Part shown: positions 49,660-56,130 of the stretch, one piece after another | Numbering within the stretch: position 1 is the first letter of the stretch | Layout of the letters: each line of letters opens with the position of its first letter | Virus record (IMG/VR): IMGVR_UViG_3300037333_000141 | Span: 1 to 56,130 of that record | Strand: one strand, 5' to 3' | Source: a virus | DNA length: 56,130 bases | Position numbers and translations under genes: made by a program | The notes under the pieces: generated by a model | What the model was told of the DNA's origin: nothing | What the model saw: only the letters and a program-made list of their open reading frames with translations | Database searches by the model: none

Positions 49660-50218
49660 AGCTATCTATCTTTGCTTTTAGTGCTTGAAGTGCTGAAATT
49701 GTAGATGGGTCAAGTGTTGCTGGTACTCCTAAGTTTCCTATAACTATTAAATCTGTAACTGCTTGTATAGTGTCGCTTAGTGTTGATGTATATTCAGCCG
49801 TACTATTTTTTACATTGAATTGAGTAGTATTTAAAATAGTTTTGTCTGCATTATTTAAAGTTAATGATTTTGTGTTTATTACACTCTCTTCTATATCACC
49901 ATCTATTCCACTAATCAAAAGTTTTTTATCTGTTAATATTTGCACTTCATCACTGTTCTCTAATTTATAGATTTTCTTTGTTTCTTTATCTGTCCCTTGC
50001 TGAGTGCTACCCAAAATAAAGCACTCGCTATCGTTTTGAATAGCTACTAAAACTTCTGTTCCAACTTTTACGTTTGGTTTTTGCTCTCTACTATCTAATA
50101 TAATAGGATTTATAAAAACTGCTTTGACTATTTGATTGCTTGGAATTAATTTTACAGTTATATATCTACTACTTGTTTCGTTTGGATTATCCTGTGTTAT
50201 TCCGCTTATTATTATCAT
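49652..50218 (-). CDS. Baseplate spike/assembly protein V-like
   Basis: A 188-residue protein with an N-terminal OB-like region (SSRYITVKLIPSNQIVKAVF; VKVGTEVLVAIQNDSECFIL). A repetitive beta-rich part (TDKKLLISGIDGDIEESVIN; SLTLNNADKTILNTTQFNV), typical of the trimeric spike stem, follows. The spike pierces the outer membrane on contraction. It is the last gene of its operon and follows the hub candidate after a 4-base overlap. Confidence 0.72.
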   Translation of the reverse strand: MIIISGITQDNPNETSSRYITVKLIPSNQIVKAVFINPIILDSREQKPNVKVGTEVLVAIQNDSECFILGSTQQGTDKETKKIYKLENSDEVQILTDKKLLISGIDGDIEESVINTKSLTLNNADKTILNTTQFNVKNSTAEYTSTLSDTIQAVTDLIVIGNLGVPATLDPSTISALQALKAKIDSFK

Positions 50219-51003
50219 ACTTCAACACCAGAAGTTACAACAACAGTTTGCTGTCCTTTGTAGAAAAAAATTTCAGTCTCCATCACTATAGTTTTTTCAT
50301 CTAATATAACAATTTTATCGCCCAAAGATAAGTTGCTACTAATTCCTTTCAATTCAAATTTAGGCACAAGAAAGCTATCTAAAGAAGTTATATCATCACT
50401 GTTTGAAAATGGTAAAAATCTACTAACTCCAATACCTTTTTTAGTACTGACGACATCTCCATTATCTAGTATAGTGTAAAAGTTTTTCATTATATTATTA
50501 TACTCTATGTCAGAATATATTAAATTTTCTATTTTCTTTTCATCCTTAAGCATTAGTGTTTTTAGATGTGATTTTGTAGTTATTCCATCTTCATTTATTG
50601 ATAATAGTAGATTTTTTTTTCTAAGATTAAATATAAAGTATTCAAGCTGATTGTTTGCATTTTCCAAATAGTCTTCAAACGATATAGATAAAAAGTTTTC
50701 AGTTGTATCTACTTTATTGTTAATCATCATGCTGAATTTTTCTTCGAGAAAAGTATATCTTGAAAATACATCACCATCTATGTTTTCATAATCTTTATTA
50801 TGTAATACTAACTTAATAATATTTCCATTTTCAAGTAAAATAGATACTACATCATCTTTTTTTATTTGTACTTGCTTTCTAGTTCCAACTTGTATATTTA
50901 TTGCTACACCATACACATAAGATTTATTGTGCTGAAAAATAATGTCTTTTTCACTTAATATTATTTCTGTAACATCTTTATTAAAAATAGAATTTACAAG
51001 CAA
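50215..51003 (-). CDS. Probable baseplate hub protein
   Basis: A 262-residue beta-rich protein just before the spike gene, where gpD/gp27-type hubs are found. It starts at a TTG with GGAG 7 bases upstream. Segments such as VYGVAINIQVGTRKQVQIKK and a late barrel-like end (LSLGDKIVILDEKTIVMETE) suit a hub. No signature is decisive. Confidence 0.55.
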   Translation of the reverse strand: MLVNSIFNKDVTEIILSEKDIIFQHNKSYVYGVAINIQVGTRKQVQIKKDDVVSILLENGNIIKLVLHNKDYENIDGDVFSRYTFLEEKFSMMINNKVDTTENFLSISFEDYLENANNQLEYFIFNLRKKNLLLSINEDGITTKSHLKTLMLKDEKKIENLIYSDIEYNNIMKNFYTILDNGDVVSTKKGIGVSRFLPFSNSDDITSLDSFLVPKFELKGISSNLSLGDKIVILDEKTIVMETEIFFYKGQQTVVVTSGVEV

Positions 51004-51018
51004 ATCATATCTCCATTA

Positions 51019-51681
51019 TTAGTATTTTGGAATACCAAAAATTTCGTGTTTCTTATGAATATCTGATGAGTGTAGTTTGAAATATTGCTCAGTCATAACT
51101 CCACTTATATACATAGCTTTAGCTATTGAGTTTTCATCTGACTGTTGCTCAAATTGAGCATTTTCAAATCCTTTCAGTTGTATTTCTCCGAAGTTATCAC
51201 AACGATAAAACTCATTTGGATTTTCGTCATCATTAACTCGTAATGAATAGTTTATAGATTTTAATTTTGTAGATATAATTCTCTTTATTTCAAGTTGTAA
51301 GTTTAGAGAAGACAATGAGTTTGAAGATAATATTATTATTTGAAAGTCAACATCATATTCAAACCACACACCATCAAGTAAATATGAATTATCGTTGTTA
51401 GTCATTTCTATATTTTGATTGTTTTCATACTTTAGCAATGTTGTTTCGTCTGTTCGTATCGAATTTCCTCTTGCTAATATTATGTTCGGAACTTTTAAGT
51501 TATCTACAGATGAAATAATTGTGTTTAAGTTTCCTTTTAAATCATTTTCTATTATGCTAACTTTAAAACCATTTCTCAAATCATCAATATTATAAATTGT
51601 CGATATTTTGTCTAGTTCATCTTTCATCACTTGTGCTAAAGTAAGTAAACTTGTATTTGTGTTATGTTCTAAATATATCAT
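51019..51681 (-). CDS. Unknown 220-aa baseplate-region protein
   Basis: A 220-residue protein with a mixed alpha/beta pattern (LAQVMKDELDKISTIYNIDD; VDFQIIILSSNSLSSLNLQL). Its place two genes before the spike suggests a baseplate or tail-completion role. It starts at a TAATG-like junction with the preceding gene. No family recognised. Confidence 0.6.
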   Translation of the reverse strand: MIYLEHNTNTSLLTLAQVMKDELDKISTIYNIDDLRNGFKVSIIENDLKGNLNTIISSVDNLKVPNIILARGNSIRTDETTLLKYENNQNIEMTNNDNSYLLDGVWFEYDVDFQIIILSSNSLSSLNLQLEIKRIISTKLKSINYSLRVNDDENPNEFYRCDNFGEIQLKGFENAQFEQQSDENSIAKAMYISGVMTEQYFKLHSSDIHKKHEIFGIPKY

Positions 51682-52049
51682 TATACTACTACGCTACTCT
51701 CTTCATCTAAATTTATTATAAATTCATCATTTACTACAAGTGCTGTTTTTTCTGATATATCTAACACTTCGAGTATATTGTCGTTGCTATTACAAAAGTA
51801 TATTCTGTCGAATGTTGTTTCTAGTTGTAAAGTCTCTTGTATTACTACTGCTAACTTTTTATCTCCTATTACCTGAGTATTTGGAAGTGTTTGAACTTTG
51901 TTTGATAATTGAGAAATATCATCTTTTATTATCTCTCCACCGCTGTTATTCAAGTAAGCATATTTAACGTATGCTCCTCCATCTTTTGATAATGTCTCTC
52001 TAACTATTTGCTCTACGAAGTAAGATTTAGAAGTTAATACATTAGCCAT
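51681..52049 (-). CDS. Unknown 122-aa tail-region protein
   Basis: A 122-residue beta-rich protein (KDGGAYVKYAYLNNSGGEII; DRIYFCNSNDNILEVLDIS). It begins a cluster of four leftward baseplate genes just after the lysozyme. SD AAAGGAA precedes it. Function unknown, probably virion. Confidence 0.6.
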   Translation of the reverse strand: MANVLTSKSYFVEQIVRETLSKDGGAYVKYAYLNNSGGEIIKDDISQLSNKVQTLPNTQVIGDKKLAVVIQETLQLETTFDRIYFCNSNDNILEVLDISEKTALVVNDEFIINLDEESSVVV

Positions 52050-52097
52050 TGTTAATTCCTTTTATTATATTATACTAAGTTTTAATAACTTTTAAAA

Positions 52098-52499
52098 TTA
52101 TTTTCTTTCATTGAAAACAATATCCGCAAGTCTTTTCGCTCTATTTGGAGTTTGTTTTGCCCATCTACTATCTAACATCTCTGCACTAGCTTTTTTGTAA
52201 TCAGCACTTTTTAATGCACTCCACATCTTTTTAAACTTTAACAATCCAGACACGCCAAGTTGATAAGCCATTTCATATAAAACTTCTTGTATCTTCACTG
52301 GAAGATATTCAACAAATGGATAATGTGTAATTAAATCTTTAATCTTCTTATCTAATCTATGCTCTAATATTAGTTGTGCTTCATCTTTGCTCAAAGGTAA
52401 TTTAGTACCAAATCCTATGGTAGGATAGCCTAAAGAGTCGTCATAAACATCACTTGAAAACCCCTCACTCTCTTTTATTCTTTCGACTAAATTTTTCAC
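52098..52499 (-). CDS. Phage lysozyme (GH24, T4-type)
   Basis: A 133-residue endolysin. The catalytic triad of T4-type lysozyme is visible with exact spacing: E12 in ESEGF, D21 in VYDDSLG and T27 in YPTIGFGTKL. It ends with a basic helix NRAKRLADIVFNER. It cuts peptidoglycan and has no signal peptide, so it needs the holin encoded directly upstream (1-base overlap). Confidence 0.92.
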   Translation of the reverse strand: MKNLVERIKESEGFSSDVYDDSLGYPTIGFGTKLPLSKDEAQLILEHRLDKKIKDLITHYPFVEYLPVKIQEVLYEMAYQLGVSGLLKFKKMWSALKSADYKKASAEMLDSRWAKQTPNRAKRLADIVFNERK

Positions 52500-52870
52500 T
52501 ACTTTTCCTTTACTGTATTTGCTACATTTATTCCAAACGAAACACTTACTATTCCTGAATACATTGCCGTTATTGGAACAAATAAATTAGTTATACTATT
52601 TACTGCAAGTTTTATTCCATTAACATCACCAAATTTGAATGATTGTGCTAGTATTAAAAATAACACAACAAATATATAAACCATGTATAAAAAAGACACT
52701 TTACGAGATATGTCTCTGCGCATCAGACCATTTGGGTCTAGCGTCTTAACCATCAATGCTTTAGCTTCTGCACTCTCTATATCTGTCTGTATATATTCTT
52801 TAGCAATATTCTCAACAGATTTTAAAACACCGCCATTAACAATATTGCTAACTATTGATAAAAATCCCAT
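52499..52870 (-). CDS. Holin
   Basis: A 123-residue membrane protein. The N-terminal part is amphipathic (FLSIVSNIVNGGVLKSVENI); at least two membrane segments follow, about 57-76 (KVSFLYMVYIFVVLFLILA) and 88-112 (VNSITNLFVPITAMYSGIVS). Its composition fits three-TM holins. It overlaps the lysozyme start, and a spanin-like gene lies upstream, giving a standard lysis cassette. Confidence 0.8.
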   Translation of the reverse strand: MGFLSIVSNIVNGGVLKSVENIAKEYIQTDIESAEAKALMVKTLDPNGLMRRDISRKVSFLYMVYIFVVLFLILAQSFKFGDVNGIKLAVNSITNLFVPITAMYSGIVSVSFGINVANTVKEK

Positions 52871-52887
52871 ATTTAAAAACCTTTATT

Positions 52888-53295
52888 TTAATTTATTTTG
52901 TGCAATAAAGAAACAAGCTCTTCTAACTTTCCCTCTGTTTTTTCAACAGAGCGCTGTATAGTTTCCATAGTTTCTTTTGTAAATTGCATTTTTAGTTCTA
53001 ATGTTTTTAGGTGTAAGTCCAACTCTTTATTTTGAACAAACTGCTCTTCTGCATTTTTAATGTTTAAAAAAGTTTTCCTTTCTTGCTCAAGAACAGTGAT
53101 TTTATCACTTAAAGCATCTATACGTCTAAATTGTGCATCAAGTTTTTTATCTGCATCTTTAGATATTATTTTATCGTTTTCTATATGTTTATCAACAACT
53201 GTTTCATTAGCAGAAACTCTATATCTTAGCACTGCATATGTACTAACAGAACCAGCTAATGCAATAGCGAAACTTACCATCCAAGACTCAACCAT
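52888..53295 (-). CDS. Spanin-like membrane-anchored coiled coil
   Basis: A 135-residue protein with one N-terminal membrane segment (about 5-22, WMVSFAIALAGSVSTYAV) and a long coiled coil to the end (LDAQFRRIDALSDKITVLEQ). This is the layout of inner-membrane spanins (Rz) and of DUF2730-type phage proteins. It lies directly before the holin. No outer-membrane partner gene was found. Confidence 0.65.
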   Translation of the reverse strand: MVESWMVSFAIALAGSVSTYAVLRYRVSANETVVDKHIENDKIISKDADKKLDAQFRRIDALSDKITVLEQERKTFLNIKNAEEQFVQNKELDLHLKTLELKMQFTKETMETIQRSVEKTEGKLEELVSLLHKIN

Positions 53296-53702
53296 TAGTA
53301 CTCATCTCCTTGCTTTAACTTAGGAACTTGCTTTATGCTAAATGCATCAAAGATACCAAACTCATTGCCATTAAGTTCATAAAACTTAATCTCGCTAACA
53401 TCTGATACACCATCAAACATATCAACTATATCACTTGCTTTCATGAACTCTTTGAGAGCATTTTCAGCATCCTTGTTAGCAACCAATAACCATCTGAATT
53501 TCATAAATCTTTCATCTATAGCTGGTACTGGTGTGAAAGCCTTACCTAACTCTTTGCCTAGTTGATTAAGTGTTCCATAGCTTCCATCGTCTAACTTGAA
53601 TCTCTCGTCTTCTACCGCTACATCAAGCATACCTTTTGGTACGATGATGTATGTGTAAGCATTTCTCAGCTCACTTAGTAATCTATCTTTATTTATAAAC
53701 AT
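53295..53702 (-). CDS. Unknown 135-aa protein after the fibre gene
   Basis: A 135-residue protein (MFINKDRLLSELRNAYTYII; FKLDDGSYGTLNQLGKELG) between the LamG fibre and the lysis genes. This slot often holds a fibre chaperone. The sequence does not show a known chaperone family. It overlaps the spanin-like gene start by one base. Confidence 0.6.
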   Translation of the reverse strand: MFINKDRLLSELRNAYTYIIVPKGMLDVAVEDERFKLDDGSYGTLNQLGKELGKAFTPVPAIDERFMKFRWLLVANKDAENALKEFMKASDIVDMFDGVSDVSEIKFYELNGNEFGIFDAFSIKQVPKLKQGDEY

Positions 53703-53705
53703 TTG

Positions 53706-55634
53706 TTACTCTCCTTTAAGTAGTTTTACTGCGTTTGCACCTAGTGTATCTGATTTTTCTTCATTGTAATTTAGGTAGTTATCTCCATACCATAATTTAA
53801 AGTAGTTTAATTCACCCACAACATTACTCGTAACTTTGTCCCCAAACACTAGACCAGATGGTGCGAAACTATGGTCAAATGTTTGGTCTACTTCACCATC
53901 AATCTTTAAAAAACCATCCGTTTCTTTTATGTGAAAACTGTAGTGATGTGGCAACTCATCTTCTATGTAAAAATGTACAGGTGTGTTATCTCCATCACCA
54001 TCGTATAGATACAGAGATGCTTGTGTTTTGTTCCACGACTTCTCTAACATCATGTATAGCCCATAGTCACCATCTTTTGACCACATAAAATACCTACTAT
54101 CATAAGTAAACTCCCTAGCTAAAACAAACTCAATAACAAACCCATCACCACTATTTAACTCAGTATCAGTCAATCGTAAGTCCATAACTCTACCGCCATC
54201 AAATTTATAGCTTTTAAAATCTGAAACAAGTGATACATTAACACCATCGAATGTATCTAGTATGTTTTGTCTACCATAGCTTATATTTTGTGCATCATCT
54301 CTACACGAGTCTGTGAAGTTTTCGACTTGTGAAATATTAGGAATCTTACGAATAGTTTCGTAAGTTACAGTGGCATCGAATGTATTTTCTACTGTCCCAT
54401 CGAATTGCACTTCTATAGCTTCCTTGGACTCATAGTAATTATCTATAAATTCATAAGTATACACACCAACATCAAGTGTTGTATCGGAACCCAAGAGCTG
54501 ATATTCGCCAATTACTTTATTTAAATGGGCAGTCCCTGAAGTTATTTCAATCGTTATCTTAATGACAAACAACTCACCATCGACACGATTGCTGTTAGTT
54601 ATTCTACAATATGGGTGGTATGTCTCATCTGTATCAGACTCATTATGGATAGTAAACACATTAGTATCTACTTCACAAGTATTATCATCTCCACTTGTTG
54701 CTGGTGTGGCACCATCAGATGAAGCACCGTTTGCTTCTTCAACATACCCAACCATATTTCTAACTGAGTGTATTTTCTCATTCATTGGGTAGTAGGCTAC
54801 AATATCATCTATAACACTTTGAGGTAACACTTTAGATTTTAGTACACCGTGATACTCATCACCAACTAGCTCTTTGTCTACATAGAGGAATGCTTCTGGA
54901 TACTCGAAGTGTGCTTTGATTTGTGATTGTGTTAATGCTTTGTTTATTACAATAACTTCATTAACAATACCTTCAAAATATACAGAACTTTCACCTATTA
55001 TAATGTTTGTGTCTGCTGGTGCTGTACTGTCTAACTGTAGCATAACACTATCTTTAAGTATTCCATTTACATACAGAGATAACATTTTATCTAAACATAC
55101 TATTCCATATGTGTTATGCAATTCTGTGTTACATTCTCCATATAGGTAGTAGGAACCAAACTGCAACTGGACTTTATCACTGTATAGCTTATATCTAAGT
55201 CTTGTAGTGTCTCCACCTACATACTGAGATACTGAACCTTCCTCACCATAAGCACCACTAAATGAAGATATTAGTGTAAAATTATCAGATGTTATTTTTA
55301 CACCAGTATCAATACTTTGGTCTTCACCGTTAAACTTAATTCCTTGACCATTATGTAGAGGTGTGTTTATACCAGTACCACCATTATCGTTTAGGTATCT
55401 AGTACCATCTTCACCTGTAACTATATCACCAAACGCATGCTGTACATCAGCTTCATAGTGTTCAGTTAATGGTATAACATCACCACCCATTAAACAAGAC
55501 TTACCAAACCAGTAGCTATTAGCTCCAAGCCCAGCACAAGATGAATCATAACCATCCATTAGTACTTGCTTTTTAGCTACAATTATATCCGATGAAAAAT
55601 TAATATTTTCATTATTTAGTCCTGTAATTATCAT
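53706..55634 (-). CDS. LamG-domain tail fibre or adhesin
   Basis: A 642-residue protein with two concanavalin-like LamG domains. The first is about residues 95-235 (GQGIKFNGEDQSIDTGVKIT; NEVIVINKALTQSQIKAHFE). The second is about 460-625 (KSYKFDGGRVMDLRLTDTEL; LNYFKLWYGDNYLNYNEE). LamG domains bind carbohydrate, so it probably recognises the host surface. It is the longest gene in the right-hand late block. Cysteines at about 33, 47, 166 and 320 could form disulfides. Confidence 0.78.
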   Translation of the reverse strand: MIITGLNNENINFSSDIIVAKKQVLMDGYDSSCAGLGANSYWFGKSCLMGGDVIPLTEHYEADVQHAFGDIVTGEDGTRYLNDNGGTGINTPLHNGQGIKFNGEDQSIDTGVKITSDNFTLISSFSGAYGEEGSVSQYVGGDTTRLRYKLYSDKVQLQFGSYYLYGECNTELHNTYGIVCLDKMLSLYVNGILKDSVMLQLDSTAPADTNIIIGESSVYFEGIVNEVIVINKALTQSQIKAHFEYPEAFLYVDKELVGDEYHGVLKSKVLPQSVIDDIVAYYPMNEKIHSVRNMVGYVEEANGASSDGATPATSGDDNTCEVDTNVFTIHNESDTDETYHPYCRITNSNRVDGELFVIKITIEITSGTAHLNKVIGEYQLLGSDTTLDVGVYTYEFIDNYYESKEAIEVQFDGTVENTFDATVTYETIRKIPNISQVENFTDSCRDDAQNISYGRQNILDTFDGVNVSLVSDFKSYKFDGGRVMDLRLTDTELNSGDGFVIEFVLAREFTYDSRYFMWSKDGDYGLYMMLEKSWNKTQASLYLYDGDGDNTPVHFYIEDELPHHYSFHIKETDGFLKIDGEVDQTFDHSFAPSGLVFGDKVTSNVVGELNYFKLWYGDNYLNYNEEKSDTLGANAVKLLKGE

Positions 55635-55876
55635 TACATAATACTCACTACAACAGAACTTCCGTTTGCACCCTTTCTAAACAATATATCTGTTGCAGTA
55701 TCAAAAACTATGTTTTTATTATGTTCTACAATCAACCGTTTGCCATTAACACTTATTAAAATATTGAATGCACTCTGATTCTGTAATACAGTAACGTTTT
55801 TTAATGTAACATCATCAACTGTATTTTCAAGTACATAGTACTCTCTAACATCATCTTCTATATCTATTGTAATCAT
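55634..55876 (-). CDS. 80-aa protein preceding the fibre
   Basis: An 80-residue protein (MITIDIEDDVREYYVLENTV; FDTATDILFRKGANGSSVV) that overlaps the fibre gene by one base (TAATG-type). It is beta-rich and may be a small fibre or adhesin partner. SD AAGGATAG precedes it. No family recognised. Confidence 0.65.
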   Translation of the reverse strand: MITIDIEDDVREYYVLENTVDDVTLKNVTVLQNQSAFNILISVNGKRLIVEHNKNIVFDTATDILFRKGANGSSVVVSIM

Positions 55877-55885
55877 CTTCTATCC

Positions 55886-56130
55886 TTATTTATTATTAAA
55901 TACACAAAATTTTAAAGATATTGCCATATCATTTGGTGAGGTATGTCCAGCAATTAATGTGGATAGCTCTACGACGTAATCTTGAAGTTCATTAGTACAT
56001 ACTTCACTACAAAAACTCTTATCTTTATCTTCATCTACTGCAATAAAAACAAAACCAGCAATTCCAAGATAATCATACTTTTCTCCACGATAAACTCTTT
56101 TTAAACAACTATTTCTAATCTTTAGTTCAT
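55886..56130 (-). CDS. Unknown protein, N-terminus cut by window edge
   Basis: The frame enters from the right edge and runs 80 codons to TAA (55886-55888). The visible end contains VYRGEKYDYLGIAGFVFIAV and LSTLIAGHTSPNDMAISLKF. No start is visible. If 56130 is joined to 1, the frame has no ATG, GTG or TTG before an upstream stop, so either a rare start is used or the molecule is not joined there. Likely a late protein. Confidence 0.6.
   Translation of the reverse strand, partial: ELKIRNSCLKRVYRGEKYDYLGIAGFVFIAVDEDKDKSFCSEVCTNELQDYVVELSTLIAGHTSPNDMAISLKFCVFNNK

Noticed and set aside
1-56130. Temperate phage with integrase
   Set aside because: No tyrosine or serine recombinase motifs, attachment-site candidates or partition genes were seen.

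Overview
This window is most of the genome, or a circularly permuted whole genome, of a contractile-tailed bacteriophage (myovirus morphotype) from an AT-rich host. Recognisable virion genes include the large terminase, portal, prohead protease, major capsid protein, tail sheath, gp25-like and J-like baseplate proteins, a LamG-type fibre, lysozyme and holin. The host is probably a campylobacterote or a similar low-GC Gram-negative. That is an inference from base composition and from promoters built as a T-tract followed by TATAAT. No integrase, partition gene or CI-type repressor was seen. Both ends cut a gene. The leftward late operon at the left end would continue naturally into the leftward genes at the right end if the molecule is circular.

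Layout. (A) 1-4152, leftward: small terminase candidate, terminase large subunit and three genes of unknown function, behind a long structured leader (4153-4720). (B) 4721-31852, leftward virion operon. It opens with a P1 dar-like module: a coiled-coil protein, a DarA_N-like protein, a Nudix protein, a protein with a DnaN-like clamp region, and an 1844-residue adenine methylase-helicase fusion. Major capsid protein, sheath and tube genes follow, then neck genes, portal, protease, tape measure and baseplate. (C) 31853-33750, control region: two leftward genes behind a consensus sigma-70 promoter, inverted repeats, and a short rightward unit with a 27-residue peptide and a zinc-ribbon/HTH protein. 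(D) 33751-45969, leftward early operon: SSB, RecE-like exonuclease, RecT, an RHH protein, two nucleotide-metabolism enzymes, a C5-cytosine methylase, many small proteins, and an O-like initiator gene carrying four origin iterons. (E) 45970-46689, a second long leader and divergent promoter region. (F) 46690-49659, rightward operon: HNH proteins, ThyX-like protein, small membrane proteins and RusA resolvase. (G) 49652-56130, leftward: baseplate spike and hub candidates, lysozyme, holin, spanin-like protein and LamG fibre.

Unusual features. Several genes break standard decoding rules. One frame opens only at AUU behind a perfect Shine-Dalgarno, and two more have no ATG, GTG or TTG. The SSB acidic tail lies in the +1 frame. 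A T10 run separates a virion gene from an in-frame-1 extension. A UAG splits the Nudix gene from 73 further codons. The two long leaders at 4153-4720 and 46000-46605 share a promoter, first transcribed bases and a first stem-loop, which suggests common RNA-level control, possibly antitermination. A recurring DS motif in capsid-operon proteins looks like a prohead-protease processing site.
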